From: an uncultured Pelagibacteraceae bacterium
GTDB lineage: Bacteria; Pseudomonadota; Alphaproteobacteria; Pelagibacterales; Pelagibacteraceae
Direction: 5' to 3'
NCBI GenBank assembly: GCA_902578265.1
Contig: CACHCA010000006.1
Span: 1-64,000 of the forward strand
DNA length: 64,000 nucleotides
In this document: one piece after another, positions 29,916-39,741 of the stretch
Layout of the letters: the number at the start of each line of letters is the position of its first letter
Position numbering within the stretch: position 1 is the first letter of the stretch
Program-made: the position numbers and the translations under genes
Notes under the pieces: generated by a model
Told to the model about the DNA's origin: nothing
Database searches by the model: none
The model's input: only the letters and a program-made list of their open reading frames with translations

Positions 29916-30431
29916 ATGGAAAATTTTAAAGAAAAAAAATCTGATGATATTCTAGAAAAGTTGGTTCATATAAATAGAATTACAAAAGTTGTAAAAGGTG
30001 GCCGAAGATTTGGTTTTTCAGCTTTAGTTGTTGTCGGTAATCAAGCTGGAAAAATAGGTATAGCACATGCAAAAGCAAAACAAGTGCCTGATGCAATTAA
30101 AAAAGCAAACGAAATTGCTAGAAGAAAACTTATCCACATTCCTCTAAGAGAGGGAAGAACGATCCATCATGACGTTAAGGCAAAAGATGGATCTGGTCGT
30201 ATTATTTTACGATCAGCATCAAAGGGAACTGGGATAATTGCAGGTGGTCCCGTCCGAGCTGTATGTGAAGTTTTAGGTGTTAAAGATATTGTTGCAAAAT
30301 CTATGGGTACCTCAAATGCCCACAATGTTATAAGAGCTACTTTAAAGGCACTTATGAAGCAAAATTCCCCTAAGCAGATTTCGTCAATTAGGAATAAAAA
30401 GATATCAGAAATAATTGAAAAAAGAGGATAA
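29916..30431 (+). CDS. rpsE: 30S ribosomal protein S5 (uS5)
   Basis: 171 residues; decoding-fidelity protein. The double-stranded RNA-binding part reads LVHINRITKVVKGGRRFGFSALVVVG, followed by LRSASKGTGIIAGGPVRAVCEVLGVKDIVAKSMGTSN. Its stop overlaps the rplO ATG by one base, so the rpmD (uL30) gene that normally lies between them is absent. Confidence 0.98.
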   Translation: MENFKEKKSDDILEKLVHINRITKVVKGGRRFGFSALVVVGNQAGKIGIAHAKAKQVPDAIKKANEIARRKLIHIPLREGRTIHHDVKAKDGSGRIILRSASKGTGIIAGGPVRAVCEVLGVKDIVAKSMGTSNAHNVIRATLKALMKQNSPKQISSIRNKKISEIIEKRG

Positions 30432-30883
30432 TGATAGAATTAAACAATAGACAAAAGATTAATAAATCAAAAATTAGAGTTGGAAGAGGAATTGGCTCTG
30501 GTAAAGGTAAGACATCTGGAAGAGGTGTAAAAGGTCAAAAATCTAGGTCTGGTGTTGCTATTAAAAGTTTTGAGGGTGGTCAAATGCCTCTTTATAGACG
30601 TCTCCCAAAAAGAGGGTTTAACTCTATAAAAAGAGAAAGTATTGCAGTTTTGAATTTAGAAAAAATTCAATCTTTAATAGATAAAAAAACTATAGATACA
30701 AAAAGTGTTTTAAATTCTTCTTCTTTAAAAAAACTAAAACTAATTAATAAAAATTCAAATAAACTTAAAATTTTAGGCACAGGTGTGATTAAGGATAAAA
30801 TCAACATAGAGGCAGATTTAGCATCAAAATCGGCGCTAGAAAAACTTGAAAAAGCTGGTGGATCTATACAATTAAAAAAGTAA
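30431..30883 (+). CDS. rplO: 50S ribosomal protein L15 (uL15)
   Basis: 150 residues. The Gly/Lys-rich N-terminal extension RVGRGIGSGKGKTSGRGVKGQKSRSG and GGQMPLYRRLPKRGFNS are diagnostic; the globular C-terminal part is Lys-rich. Directly coupled to rpsE by a one-base overlap, and followed by secY after 11 nt. Confidence 0.97.
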   Translation: MIELNNRQKINKSKIRVGRGIGSGKGKTSGRGVKGQKSRSGVAIKSFEGGQMPLYRRLPKRGFNSIKRESIAVLNLEKIQSLIDKKTIDTKSVLNSSSLKKLKLINKNSNKLKILGTGVIKDKINIEADLASKSALEKLEKAGGSIQLKK

Positions 30884-30894
30884 TTTCTAATTAA

Positions 30895-32175
30895 ATGAGT
30901 TCTTTATCTTCAAGTAGTGATTTAAGAAACAGAATAATTTTTACAATTGCTATTTTAGCGGTTTATAGATTTGGGACATTTGTTCCATTGCCAGGTATTG
31001 ATCCTGAACAACTAAAAATTTTGATGGAAGGAAATCAAAAAGGATTGCTTGGAATGTTCAATGTCTTTGCTGGTGGAGCTGTGAGCAGAATGGCAATTTT
31101 TGCTCTAGGAATAATGCCATATATATCATCCTCAATTATTGTTCAATTACTTACTGGAGTATCAGATTATTTTAAAAATCTTAAAGCACAAGGGGAAACA
31201 GGTAGAGCAAAAATAACTCAAATCACAAGATATGGAACAGTTTTATTAGCTACAGTTCAAGGTTATGGATTATCTGTTGGCTTAGAGTCATCTGCAAATT
31301 TGGTAATTAATCCGGGAGTCTTCTTTAAAATTTCCACAGTTACTACTATCGTTGCGGGAACAATTTTTTTAATGTGGTTAGGAGAACAAATAACACAAAG
31401 AGGTATAGGTAATGGAATTTCTTTGATAATTTTTGCTGGTATAGTTGCAGAAATACCAAGAGCTTTAGTCACTACTTTTGAATTGGGAAGAACCGGCGCT
31501 ATATCAACTTTAATGATCATAGGGATATTTGTTTTATTGATTCTTACCATTTTATTCATTGTATTTATGGAAAGAGCATTGAGGAAGATCTTGATTAATT
31601 ATCCAAAAAGACAGATGGGAAATAAAATGTACGGCGGTGAGTCTTCACACTTACCATTGAAAATAAATCAAGCTGGAGTTATTCCTGCTATTTTTGCATC
31701 TGCTTTGCTTCTATTACCAGTTACATTTTCAAATTTTAATATTTCAGAAAATGAAACATTTTTAAATTTAAGTTCTTATTTTACTCAAGGACAACCTCTT
31801 TATATGCTATTATTTGCATCAGGAATAATATTTTTTACTTTTTTTTATACTTCAATAACATTTAACCCTAATGAGACAGCCGACAATTTAAGAAAATATG
31901 GAGGTTTTGTTCCAGGAATAAGACCTGGAGAAAGTACTGCAATTTATATTGAAAATATATTAACTAGATTAACAACTATTGGAGCATTATATTTGACTTT
32001 GGTTTGCTTGATGCCGGAATTCTTAATTGCAAACTATCCAATTCCATTTTATTTAGGTGGAACATCAGTCTTAATTGTAGTTGTTGTTGCCATTGATACT
32101 GTTACACAGATACAAACTAGGCTTATGAGCTCACAATATGAACAATTAATTAAGAAAACTAAATTTGGTAAATAG
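30895..32175 (+). CDS. secY: Protein translocase channel subunit SecY
   Basis: 426 residues with ten predicted transmembrane helices; forms the protein-conducting channel with SecE (8009). Typical segments are RFGTFVPLPGID in the first helix, GMFNVFAGGAVSRMAIFALGIMPYISSSI, the cytoplasmic loop YPKRQMGNKMYGGESSHLPLKIN, and ADNLRKYGGFVPGIRPG. Follows rplO in the spc cluster; adk follows after 7 nt and rpmJ is not here. Confidence 0.98.
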   Translation: MSSLSSSSDLRNRIIFTIAILAVYRFGTFVPLPGIDPEQLKILMEGNQKGLLGMFNVFAGGAVSRMAIFALGIMPYISSSIIVQLLTGVSDYFKNLKAQGETGRAKITQITRYGTVLLATVQGYGLSVGLESSANLVINPGVFFKISTVTTIVAGTIFLMWLGEQITQRGIGNGISLIIFAGIVAEIPRALVTTFELGRTGAISTLMIIGIFVLLILTILFIVFMERALRKILINYPKRQMGNKMYGGESSHLPLKINQAGVIPAIFASALLLLPVTFSNFNISENETFLNLSSYFTQGQPLYMLLFASGIIFFTFFYTSITFNPNETADNLRKYGGFVPGIRPGESTAIYIENILTRLTTIGALYLTLVCLMPEFLIANYPIPFYLGGTSVLIVVVVAIDTVTQIQTRLMSSQYEQLIKKTKFGK

Positions 32176-32182
32176 ATAAAAA

Positions 32183-32746
32183 GTGAATTTAATTTTATTT
32201 GGACCCCCAGGTGCTGGTAAAGGCACTCAAGCAAAATACCTTGTTAAAAAATGTAATAGTTTTCAAATATCCACCGGCGATATGCTAAGAGAAGAAATTC
32301 AAAAAAATACTGAAATAGGAAAAAAAATTGTAAATGATATGAATGATGGGAAATTTGTTAGTGATGAGATAGTCAATACACTCATTGAAAATGCATTGAT
32401 TGATCCACAAAAGAAAAATAGATTGATTTTTGATGGATATCCTAGATCTTTAGCACAGGCTAAAAATTTAGAAATTTTGTTAAAAAAAACTAATCAAAAA
32501 ATTGACTTTATTTTTTTTCTTAATGTTAATAAAGAAACGATTATTAAAAGAATTGAACAAAGAAAAATTCAAGAGAAAAGATCGGATGATGATTTAAACA
32601 CTATCATTAAAAGATTTGATACTTACATGGAAACAACTAAACCTGTTTTAGATTTCTATTCTAAAAACCCAAATTTTTATGAAATAGATGGTGCCTCTAA
32701 AATTGAGGAAATTACCGCAAAAATAGACAATTTTATAAGTGTTTAA
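32183..32746 (+). CDS. adk: Adenylate kinase
   Basis: Interconverts ATP + AMP and 2 ADP. 187 residues starting at GTG 32183 (MNLILFGPPGAGKGTQ; P-loop 7-16). DGYPRSLAQA is the NMP-binding part. The LID is the short form (EQRKIQEKRSDDD) with no zinc-binding Cys, which makes the protein shorter than E. coli Adk (214). Last gene of the spc transcript before an internal promoter. Confidence 0.96.
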   Translation: MNLILFGPPGAGKGTQAKYLVKKCNSFQISTGDMLREEIQKNTEIGKKIVNDMNDGKFVSDEIVNTLIENALIDPQKKNRLIFDGYPRSLAQAKNLEILLKKTNQKIDFIFFLNVNKETIIKRIEQRKIQEKRSDDDLNTIIKRFDTYMETTKPVLDFYSKNPNFYEIDGASKIEEITAKIDNFISV

Positions 32747-32750
32747 GCCG

Positions 32751-32778
32751 TTGACTTTAAAAGATCTTCTTATATAAA
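32751..32778 (+). promoter_or_regulatory. Candidate promoter of rpsM-rpsK-rpoA-rplQ
   Basis: TTGACT (32751-32756), 16-nt spacer, TATAAA (32773-32778), both 5 of 6 to the sigma70 consensus. It begins 4 nt after the adk stop in a 56-nt gap and would give a leader of about 18 nt before rpsM. This is the best-looking promoter in the ribosomal block. Confidence 0.6.
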
Positions 32779-32802
32779 AGGCTGAAAATTATCTCAAAAT
32801 AT

Positions 32803-33186
32803 ATGGCTCGTATTGCAGGTATAAATATTCCACAAAATAAACTTGTGCATGTAGGACTTACTTATATTTATGGCATTGGAGATAAATTTTCTTCCCAAAT
32901 TTGTTCTTCTTTAAAAATCCCAAGGGAGAAACGTGTAAATCAACTCACAGATGAGGAAGTATTAAGAATTAGAGAGTATATTGACCAGAATTTTAAAGTT
33001 GAGGGTGATTTAAGAAGAGATTACTCATTGAGTATAAAGAGATTAATTGATCTTGCTTGTTACAGAGGATCAAGACATAGAAAGAAGTTACCAGTCAGAG
33101 GTCAAAGAACTAGATGCAACGCAAGAACTAGAAAAGGGAAGGCAATTGCTATTGCTGGTAAAAAATTAACACCACTTAAGAAATAA
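32803..33186 (+). CDS. rpsM: 30S ribosomal protein S13 (uS13)
   Basis: 127 residues; head protein that bridges to the large subunit and touches P-site t[61 protein letters not shown] match the family. The C-terminus is slightly extended compared with E. coli (118). First gene of the alpha cluster, behind its own candidate promoter. Confidence 0.98.
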   Translation: MARIAGINIPQNKLVHVGLTYIYGIGDKFSSQICSSLKIPREKRVNQLTDEEVLRIREYIDQNFKVEGDLRRDYSLSIKRLIDLACYRGSRHRKKLPVRGQRTRCNARTRKGKAIAIAGKKLTPLKK

Positions 33187-33188
33187 TT

Positions 33189-33638
33189 ATGGCTAAAGTT
33201 GATAAGGTTGAAAAACAAGACTCAAAAAATGAAAAATCAACTAATAAAGTAAAAAAAAGTTCTTATTCCAAAAAGAAAAAAACAAAAAAGAATATTTTAA
33301 ATGGTATTGCATATGTTCAATCAACATTCAACAATACTATTATTTCTATTGCAGATACAAATGGAAACGTAATTTCGTGGGCCTCAGCAGGTCAAAAGGG
33401 TTTTAAAGGATCGAGAAAATCTACACCTTATGCTGCACAAATTGCTGCTGATGCAGCGGCATCAAAAGCACTTGAATATGGAATGAAAACTCTATCTGTT
33501 GAGGTTAAAGGCCCAGGTTCAGGTAGAGAAACAGCTTTAAGAGCTTTACAAGCAAGAGGATTTAAAATTTTATCAATTAAAGATACCACGCCGATGCCAC
33601 ATAACGGTACTAGGCCACCAAAAAAAAGGAGAGTTTAA
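33189..33638 (+). CDS. rpsK: 30S ribosomal protein S11 (uS11)
   Basis: 149 residues; platform protein near the mRNA exit. The core from [17 protein letters not shown] to [18 protein letters not shown] is standard. The N-terminal 35 residues are an unusually long Lys/Ser-rich extension compared with E. coli (total 129). Its stop overlaps rpoA by one base; rpsD is not between them, as usual outside Gammaproteobacteria. Confidence 0.97.
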   Translation: MAKVDKVEKQDSKNEKSTNKVKKSSYSKKKKTKKNILNGIAYVQSTFNNTIISIADTNGNVISWASAGQKGFKGSRKSTPYAAQIAADAAASKALEYGMKTLSVEVKGPGSGRETALRALQARGFKILSIKDTTPMPHNGTRPPKKRRV

Positions 33639-34666
33639 TGGAAACTGAAAACGTAAATATTAAAAACTGGAAATCTCTTATTAAACCGTCAAAAATTGAT
33701 GTGCAAATGAGCGATGATTTGTCAAAAGCGAAAATAGTAGCTGAGCCTCTAGAGAAAGGTTATGGTTTAACTTTAGGAAATTCATTAAGAAGAATTTTAT
33801 TGTCTTCAATAAGAGGTGCAGCAGTTACATCTATACAAATAGACGGTGTACTACATGAGTTTACTTCTATAAAAGGTGTAAGAGAAGATGTTACTGATAT
33901 AGTTTTAAATGTTAAATCTTTGGCATTAAAATCATCTTCTGAAGGTACTAAAAAACTTATTTTAGATGCAAAAGGCCCTGGTGAAATTAAAGCTTCAGAT
34001 ATAACTCCTGTAACTGATGTTGAAATTTTAAATCCTGAATTAGTAATTTGTAATTTAGATGAAAATACAAGTTTTCATATGGAAATGAATGTAAACACTG
34101 GTAAAGGGTATGTTCCAGCAGAATTAAATAAACCAGAGGAACCACCTTTGGGATTGATTGCAATAGACTCTTTATATAGTCCTGTCAAAAAAGTTTCTTA
34201 TTCTGTCAGCACAGCAAGAGAAGGTAAAGCTTTAGATTATGATAAACTTACGATGGAAGTTGAAACAGATGGTTCAATATCAGCAGAAGATGCAGTAGCT
34301 TATTCTGCAAGAATTTTCCAAGATCAACTTAAAATGTTTATTAATTTTGATGAACCTGTAGAAGCACCTGTTAAAGAAGTATCAACAGAACCTGAATTCA
34401 ATAAAAATTTATTAAGAAAAGTTGATGAATTGGAACTATCTGTGCGATCCATGAATTGTCTTAAAAATGATAACATAATTTATATTGGTGATCTTGTTCA
34501 AAAATCTGAGGGTGAAATGCTTAGAACACCAAATTTTGGTAGAAAATCTCTTAATGAAATTAAAGAGGTTTTGACAGGAATGTCATTGTATTTAGGCATG
34601 GAGATACCAAATTGGCCACCAGACAATATAGCTGAGATGTCAAAAAAACTCGAGGAAGCAATATAA
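33638..34666 (+). CDS. rpoA: RNA polymerase alpha subunit
   Basis: 342 residues. The N-terminal assembly domain has [40 protein letters not shown]; a linker (about 240-260) is followed by the C-terminal domain ([21 protein letters not shown], then [14 protein letters not shown]) that binds UP elements and activators. The rplQ ATG begins immediately after its stop. Confidence 0.98.
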   Translation: METENVNIKNWKSLIKPSKIDVQMSDDLSKAKIVAEPLEKGYGLTLGNSLRRILLSSIRGAAVTSIQIDGVLHEFTSIKGVREDVTDIVLNVKSLALKSSSEGTKKLILDAKGPGEIKASDITPVTDVEILNPELVICNLDENTSFHMEMNVNTGKGYVPAELNKPEEPPLGLIAIDSLYSPVKKVSYSVSTAREGKALDYDKLTMEVETDGSISAEDAVAYSARIFQDQLKMFINFDEPVEAPVKEVSTEPEFNKNLLRKVDELELSVRSMNCLKNDNIIYIGDLVQKSEGEMLRTPNFGRKSLNEIKEVLTGMSLYLGMEIPNWPPDNIAEMSKKLEEAI

Positions 34667-35116
34667 ATGAGACATGGATTTGCCAATAAGAAGCTTAACA
34701 GAACATCTGAGCACAGAAAAGCACTGTTAAAAAACATGCTAAATTCTCTGATAAAGTATGAGCAAATTAAAACAACATTACCAAAGGCAAAGTTTTTAAA
34801 ACCTCAGGCTGATAAAATTATTACATTAGGCAAGAAAGATACTCTTCATAACACAAAAGCATTAGTTTCAAAGTTACAAGATATTAAATCTGCAAATAAA
34901 GTTAAAAAAACATTATCAAAAAGATATGAGAAAAGATCGGGTGGTTATACAAGAATAATCAAAGCTGGTTTTAGATATGGTGATAATGCACCAATGGCAA
35001 TCATTGAGTTTGTAGACAGAGATGTTGAAGCAAAAAAAGTAGATAAAAAGAAAAAATCTACCGTAAAAGAGCCTGAAAAAAAAGTGGATAAAAAACCAGT
35101 CACTGCATCGAAATAA
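34667..35116 (+). CDS. rplQ: 50S ribosomal protein L17 (bL17)
   Basis: 149 residues. [25 protein letters not shown] and [31 protein letters not shown] are diagnostic. After the core, about 25 residues of Lys-rich tail ([20 protein letters not shown]) extend it beyond E. coli (127). Last gene of the ribosomal block; rluC follows after 9 nt without a visible terminator. Confidence 0.97.
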   Translation: MRHGFANKKLNRTSEHRKALLKNMLNSLIKYEQIKTTLPKAKFLKPQADKIITLGKKDTLHNTKALVSKLQDIKSANKVKKTLSKRYEKRSGGYTRIIKAGFRYGDNAPMAIIEFVDRDVEAKKVDKKKKSTVKEPEKKVDKKPVTASK

Positions 35117-35125
35117 TATTATTTT

Positions 35126-36043
35126 ATGTTAAAAAGTTACATCGTTGACTCAACGTGTAATAATATGCGTGTAGATAGATGGATACGAAACACATTAGGA
35201 AAAATTCCTCAAGGATTAATTGAAAAATCTCTAAGATCAGGCAAAATTAGAGTTAATAAAAAAAAAATAAAAAGTTCTCATAAAATAAAATCTAATGACA
35301 AAATTGATTTTTATGACTTTAAATTTGAAGAGAGAATTTATCAAAAAAAGATAAGTTTTATTCCTTCAAATCAAATAATCAAATCAAATGAAGATTTGAT
35401 AATAGATAACAATGAAAATTTTATTGTTCTAAATAAAAGTGCTGGAATTTCTGTTCAGGGTGGAACAAAATCAAAAAAAAACTTAATTGATATATTCAAA
35501 AAAAGTGAAATTTTTTCAGACTCAAAGCCTTTTTCTGTCCACAGATTAGATAAAGATACATCTGGTGTTTTTTTAATGGCTAAAAACAGAGAGACAGCAC
35601 AATTATTAACATCATTGTTTAGATTAAGAAAAGTGCATAAAACTTATCTAGCTATATGTCATGGTGAACTTGAAAAAAATTCAGGAGAATGGAATGATGA
35701 TTTAATACGTTATGATAACGGAAAAAAGATTATTGAAAAAGCAAAAACAATTTACAAAGTCATTGATAAAAATTCGAATTCTAGTCTAATTGAGATGAAA
35801 CCTATTACTGGTAGGAAACATCAACTAAGAAAACAACTTTTTAATATTGGTCACTCAATTTATGGGGATAATAAATATAAATCTTTCACCAAAACAATTG
35901 GTATTAACAAAGAATTAATGCTTCATGCCTACGAAATAAAATTCATGATCAAAGACAAAAAATATACTTATAAAGCTTTACTACCTGATTATTTTAAAAA
36001 ATTATTAAAAATTAAAAGACTTACTTATTCAAATTTGAAATAA
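35126..36043 (+). CDS. rluC: RluA-family 23S rRNA pseudouridine synthase
   Basis: Isomerises uridines of RNA to pseudouridine. 305 residues: an N-terminal S4-like RNA-binding domain ([30 protein letters not shown]), then the catalytic domain with [15 protein letters not shown], which contains the essential Asp, and [18 protein letters not shown]. The S4 domain and order fit RluC (U955/2504/2580), but RluD-type specificity cannot be excluded. Its last 23 nt overlap the convergent lipB gene. Confidence 0.82.
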   Translation: MLKSYIVDSTCNNMRVDRWIRNTLGKIPQGLIEKSLRSGKIRVNKKKIKSSHKIKSNDKIDFYDFKFEERIYQKKISFIPSNQIIKSNEDLIIDNNENFIVLNKSAGISVQGGTKSKKNLIDIFKKSEIFSDSKPFSVHRLDKDTSGVFLMAKNRETAQLLTSLFRLRKVHKTYLAICHGELEKNSGEWNDDLIRYDNGKKIIEKAKTIYKVIDKNSNSSLIEMKPITGRKHQLRKQLFNIGHSIYGDNKYKSFTKTIGINKELMLHAYEIKFMIKDKKYTYKALLPDYFKKLLKIKRLTYSNLK

Positions 36044-36641
36044 AGATTTCAACTAGTTTTTTGTCTAATCCTTTATAATCTTGATCTTTGATTTGTTTTA
36101 GATTTGTGACTTCTTTATCTTTAATACCACATGGTATTATCGCTCTATATTTATCTAAATTGTTATTAATATTAATTGAAAAACCATGATAAGCTATCCA
36201 TTTACTAATTCTTACTCCAATCGCAGCCACCTTTTTTGCTTGATCGTTATCTTTGTACCATATTCCAATATTTTCTTTATCTGAAAAAGTTTTTATATTA
36301 AAAAATTGTAGCGTATCTATTATTGTTTTTTCTATAATTGTAATAAAATTTCTTATATCTTTTTTTCTTTTTTTTAGGTCTATTACAAAATAACAAATTA
36401 GTTGACCTGGTCCATGATAAGTAATTTTACCTCCTCTATTCGTCTCTAAAATCTTAATTGATTTATCTAAAATATCGCTTTCATTATAGCTCGTCCCCGC
36501 TGTATAAATGTCTGGATGTTCTAAAGTCCAAATTAATTCATTTGATTTATTTTGATCTACATATAACAATCTTTCTTCCATCATTTTTTTAGCGTCCTCA
36601 TAAATGACAGGTTTTTCAGACTTTTTAATTTCTATATTCAT
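36021..36641 (-). CDS. lipB: Lipoyl(octanoyl) transferase
   Basis: Transfers octanoate from acyl carrier protein to lipoyl domains of 2-oxoacid dehydrogenases and the glycine cleavage H protein. 206 residues with [12 protein letters not shown] (69-80), the catalytic Lys (K137 in KKVAAIGVR) and Cys (C171 in IIPCGI). Convergent with and overlapping rluC by 23 nt; divergent from mgtE across a 60-nt gap. Confidence 0.93.
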   Translation of the reverse strand: MNIEIKKSEKPVIYEDAKKMMEERLLYVDQNKSNELIWTLEHPDIYTAGTSYNESDILDKSIKILETNRGGKITYHGPGQLICYFVIDLKKRKKDIRNFITIIEKTIIDTLQFFNIKTFSDKENIGIWYKDNDQAKKVAAIGVRISKWIAYHGFSININNNLDKYRAIIPCGIKDKEVTNLKQIKDQDYKGLDKKLVEIFISNLNK

Positions 36642-36701
36642 TTAAAAATTGTAATCTTTTGATTATGTATTAAAAGATCGACCTAAATAACAGGAAAATT
36701 T

Positions 36702-38075
36702 ATGGCTTTAATTAAAAAAATTAAAGATAAAAAAGTCAATTTTGAATTTAATAAAGAGTACATAAAAGTAGTCACTGATAAAATTTCAAATAATGACGCA
36801 AATTTTATCACAAATTCTTTTAAAGAAATGCACCCTGCTGATGCGGCTGATATCATAGAACATTTGGGGCAAAATGATAGAGAAAATTTAATTAAACTTA
36901 ATAATTTCAAAATAGATCCTGAAGTCTTTGTTGAGTTAAATGAGTCAGTTCAAACTGAAATTATAAAATATCTTTCCTCTGATGCAATAGTTAGAATATT
37001 AAAAAACTTGGAGTCTGACGATGCTATATCTATTCTTGAAAATGTAGATGAAAAAAATAAAAATTCTATTTTAAGTTTACTACCACCTAAAGATCGTTTT
37101 GCTTTATTGGAAGGTCTTAGTTATCCTGAGGATAGTGCAGCTAGAATAATGCAGAGAGAATTTACCGCAATACCTAGTAATTGGTCTGTTGGACAAACAA
37201 TTGATTATTTAAGAGAAAATAAAGATTTACCGGAACAATTTTTGGAAATTTATATTGTTGATGAAAATTTTAAACCTATTGGTGCTGTACCATCATCCAA
37301 AGTTTTAAGAACACCAAGAGAAACAAAAATGTCATCAATCATGGATGACTCTATTTTTTTAGTTCCTGTAGATATGGATAGAGAAGAAGTTGGTAACTCA
37401 TTTGAAAATTATAATTTAAATTCAGCATGTGTTATTGATAAAAATAATAAATTAGTTGGAATGATCACGTCAGATGATGTTCTAACAGTTTTAAAAGAAG
37501 AGGCAGAAGAAGATGCATTAAGATTAGCAGGTGTAGGTGATGAGGAAATTACAGATGGAGTGATAACGAAAACGAAAAGAAGATTTAATTGGTTGTTATT
37601 AAATCTTTTCACTGCATTTTTGGCTACATATTGTATTAGTTTATTTGGCGCAACCATTGAACAAATGGTTGTTCTAGCTTTCTTGATGCCAATAGTTGCG
37701 TCAATGGGTGGCAATGCTGGAATGCAAACATTGGCTGTAACAGTTAGAACTCTTGCCACTAATGATTTAACAAAAAATAATTTTAATCAGAATATTTTTA
37801 AAGAATTTAATATTGGGATTTTAAATGGAATTATTTTTGCAATTATAAGTTCTTTTATTGTTCAGTTATGGTTTCAGGACATTATACTTTCTTTAATAAT
37901 TTCAATTTCAATGATTTTAACAATGATCGTTGCAGGTTTGTTTGGGATATTGGTACCTGTCACATTAAAGAAGATGAATATAGATCCAGCTATAGCATCA
38001 AGTGTTTTTGTAACAACTATAACTGATGTTATTGGTTTCGTATCATTTTTAGGTGTTGGAGCTTACTTTTTGTAA
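36702..38075 (+). CDS. mgtE: Magnesium transporter MgtE
   Basis: Gated Mg2+ channel of the inner membrane. 457 residues: N-terminal superhelical domain (about 30-130; MHPADAADIIEHL), two CBS domains (about 140-265; ITSDDVLTVLKEE), a plug helix, and five transmembrane helices (about 295-455) with the pore motif MGGNAGMQTLAVTVR. The ATG follows an AGGA ribosome binding site (CAGGAAAATTT). Ends 3 nt before the convergent panC. Confidence 0.95.
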   Translation: MALIKKIKDKKVNFEFNKEYIKVVTDKISNNDANFITNSFKEMHPADAADIIEHLGQNDRENLIKLNNFKIDPEVFVELNESVQTEIIKYLSSDAIVRILKNLESDDAISILENVDEKNKNSILSLLPPKDRFALLEGLSYPEDSAARIMQREFTAIPSNWSVGQTIDYLRENKDLPEQFLEIYIVDENFKPIGAVPSSKVLRTPRETKMSSIMDDSIFLVPVDMDREEVGNSFENYNLNSACVIDKNNKLVGMITSDDVLTVLKEEAEEDALRLAGVGDEEITDGVITKTKRRFNWLLLNLFTAFLATYCISLFGATIEQMVVLAFLMPIVASMGGNAGMQTLAVTVRTLATNDLTKNNFNQNIFKEFNIGILNGIIFAIISSFIVQLWFQDIILSLIISISMILTMIVAGLFGILVPVTLKKMNIDPAIASSVFVTTITDVIGFVSFLGVGAYFL

Positions 38076-38078
38076 ACA

Positions 38079-38891
38079 TTAAAAGTTATCAATAAGTCTT
38101 ACCTTATTAATATAATATGCTATAAAAATTCTGGCATTTTTAAATTTATTGGTCAATTTAAGATTTTTTGTATTACGGAATTCAAGATAATCTATTTTAA
38201 TATCATACTTTTTTTTAAGTTCTCTTTTTTTTATAAGAATTAAATCTTTTAAATTTTTCTTTTTTAATAATTTTTTTTTAAAGATAATAAGATTTTTTGC
38301 TATTTTGCCTGCTTTATTTAAACTATTTTTATTTAAAAGAATATTTCTAGAGGATAGTGCCAATTTATTTTTATCTCTAATTGTCTTGCAATAAATAATT
38401 TTAGATTTGAAATTTTTTTCAACAAATCTTTTTACTAATAATAACTGCTGAAGATCTTTTTCACCCATAAATATTTTTGATGGTTTCACTATTTTTGTTA
38501 AACGAGTCATTACCTCAATCACCCCCTCAAAATGACCCTTTCTATACTTGGCACACAGTATTTTATCTTTTTTTTTGAGTTTAATCTTTATTTTGTCTCT
38601 AGCTTTATAGATATCTTTAGTTTTAGGTAAATAAACAAAATCCACTTTTAGCTTTTTTAAAATTTTTAGATCTTTTTTTATACTCCTAGGATATTTCTTG
38701 TAGTCATCTTTGTTATTAAATTGTTTAGGATTTACGTATATACTTACAATGGTTTTATTGCATAGTTTTAGAGATTTTTTAATTAATGAAATATGACCAT
38801 CATGCAGGCTCCCCATAGTAGGCACAAACCCAATATTTGAATTGCCAAATAATGCCTCATTTAAATCAATATTGTTTAATAAAATTTTCAT
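38079..38891 (-). CDS. panC: Pantothenate synthetase
   Basis: Joins pantoate and beta-alanine with ATP to make pantothenate. 270 residues with PTMGSLHDGH (24-33; HIGH-like ATP site), VNPKQFNN, GEKDLQQLLLVKRF and the IRDKNKLALSSRN segment. I chose ATG 38891 (MKILLNN) over an in-frame ATG at 38921 because it fits the family length and leaves a normal gap to the divergent galU. The C-terminal third is extremely Lys-rich. No panB is in the window. Confidence 0.9.
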   Translation of the reverse strand: MKILLNNIDLNEALFGNSNIGFVPTMGSLHDGHISLIKKSLKLCNKTIVSIYVNPKQFNNKDDYKKYPRSIKKDLKILKKLKVDFVYLPKTKDIYKARDKIKIKLKKKDKILCAKYRKGHFEGVIEVMTRLTKIVKPSKIFMGEKDLQQLLLVKRFVEKNFKSKIIYCKTIRDKNKLALSSRNILLNKNSLNKAGKIAKNLIIFKKKLLKKKNLKDLILIKKRELKKKYDIKIDYLEFRNTKNLKLTNKFKNARIFIAYYINKVRLIDNF

Positions 38892-38925
38892 TTGTATAAA
38901 ACATTTTAATAAGTAAAACATTTAA

Positions 38926-39741
38926 ATGATTAAACAAGCAATTATTCCGTTAGCTGGACTGGGAACGAGGCTATTACCTTTAACCAGCATATTTGCTAAA
39001 GAACTACTTCCTATTAATGGAAAACCAGGTATTGAATATATTTTAGACGAATGTGCGGAAGCTGGTATAAAAAAAATTATCTTCATTATTTCAAAAAAGA
39101 AGCAAATGATTAAAGATTATTTTTACAAAGATAGTTTCTATAAAAAGATAATAAAAAAGAAAAATGATCCTAGAGTTATTAAAGAATATAAAAAAATTTT
39201 GAAATATAAAAAGATGATTAAATTTGTTTATCAGAATAAACCGTTGGGAACAGGTGATGCTGTATTAAAAACAAAAAAATTTATCACTGATGATTATTTT
39301 CTAATGTTATTACCTGATGATCTAATAATTAAGAAAAATTGTTCAAAGTCGATGATTAATATACACAAGCGCTATAAAACATCTGTAATGGCAAGTATCA
39401 ATGTTCCAAAAAAAACTGTGTCTAGATGGGGAATTTATAAATTAGGAAAAAAATTAGATAAAGATAATTACGTTATTAAAAATGTCATTGAAAAACCTTT
39501 AATTTCTAAAGCACCATCAAATAAAGCTGTAATAGGAAGATATATTCTTCCAAAAAAAATATTTTCTAAATTACTAAATCAGAAGCCAGGCAAAGGTGGT
39601 GAAATTCATATTACTGATGCAATACAATCATTGATACAAAATGATGAAAAATTTATTGCTCATAATTTCACTGGAAAATATTTAGATTGTGGAAGTATGA
39701 GCGGTTATATCAAATCAAATTTAGAAATATCAAAATTATGA
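38926..39741 (+). CDS. galU: UTP-glucose-1-phosphate uridylyltransferase
   Basis: Makes UDP-glucose from UTP and glucose-1-phosphate. 271 residues; nucleotide-binding loop PLAGLGTRLLP (8-18) then FAKELLPINGKPGIEYIL, and GGEIHITDAIQSL near the end. Its TGA overlaps the ATG of ugd (ATGA), so the pair is a translationally coupled operon giving UDP-glucose and then UDP-glucuronate for polysaccharide or glycolipid synthesis. Confidence 0.94.
   Translation: MIKQAIIPLAGLGTRLLPLTSIFAKELLPINGKPGIEYILDECAEAGIKKIIFIISKKKQMIKDYFYKDSFYKKIIKKKNDPRVIKEYKKILKYKKMIKFVYQNKPLGTGDAVLKTKKFITDDYFLMLLPDDLIIKKNCSKSMINIHKRYKTSVMASINVPKKTVSRWGIYKLGKKLDKDNYVIKNVIEKPLISKAPSNKAVIGRYILPKKIFSKLLNQKPGKGGEIHITDAIQSLIQNDEKFIAHNFTGKYLDCGSMSGYIKSNLEISKL

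Noticed and set aside
38892-38921. Upstream in-frame ATG for panC at 38921
   Set aside because: Would add a 10-residue hydrophobic stretch not typical of PanC and leave only 4 nt to the divergent galU start.
39687-39737. Longer ugd start inside galU
   Set aside because: The Rossmann motif of this family begins right at MKLCMIGTGYVG, and the ATGA overlap is the usual coupling.
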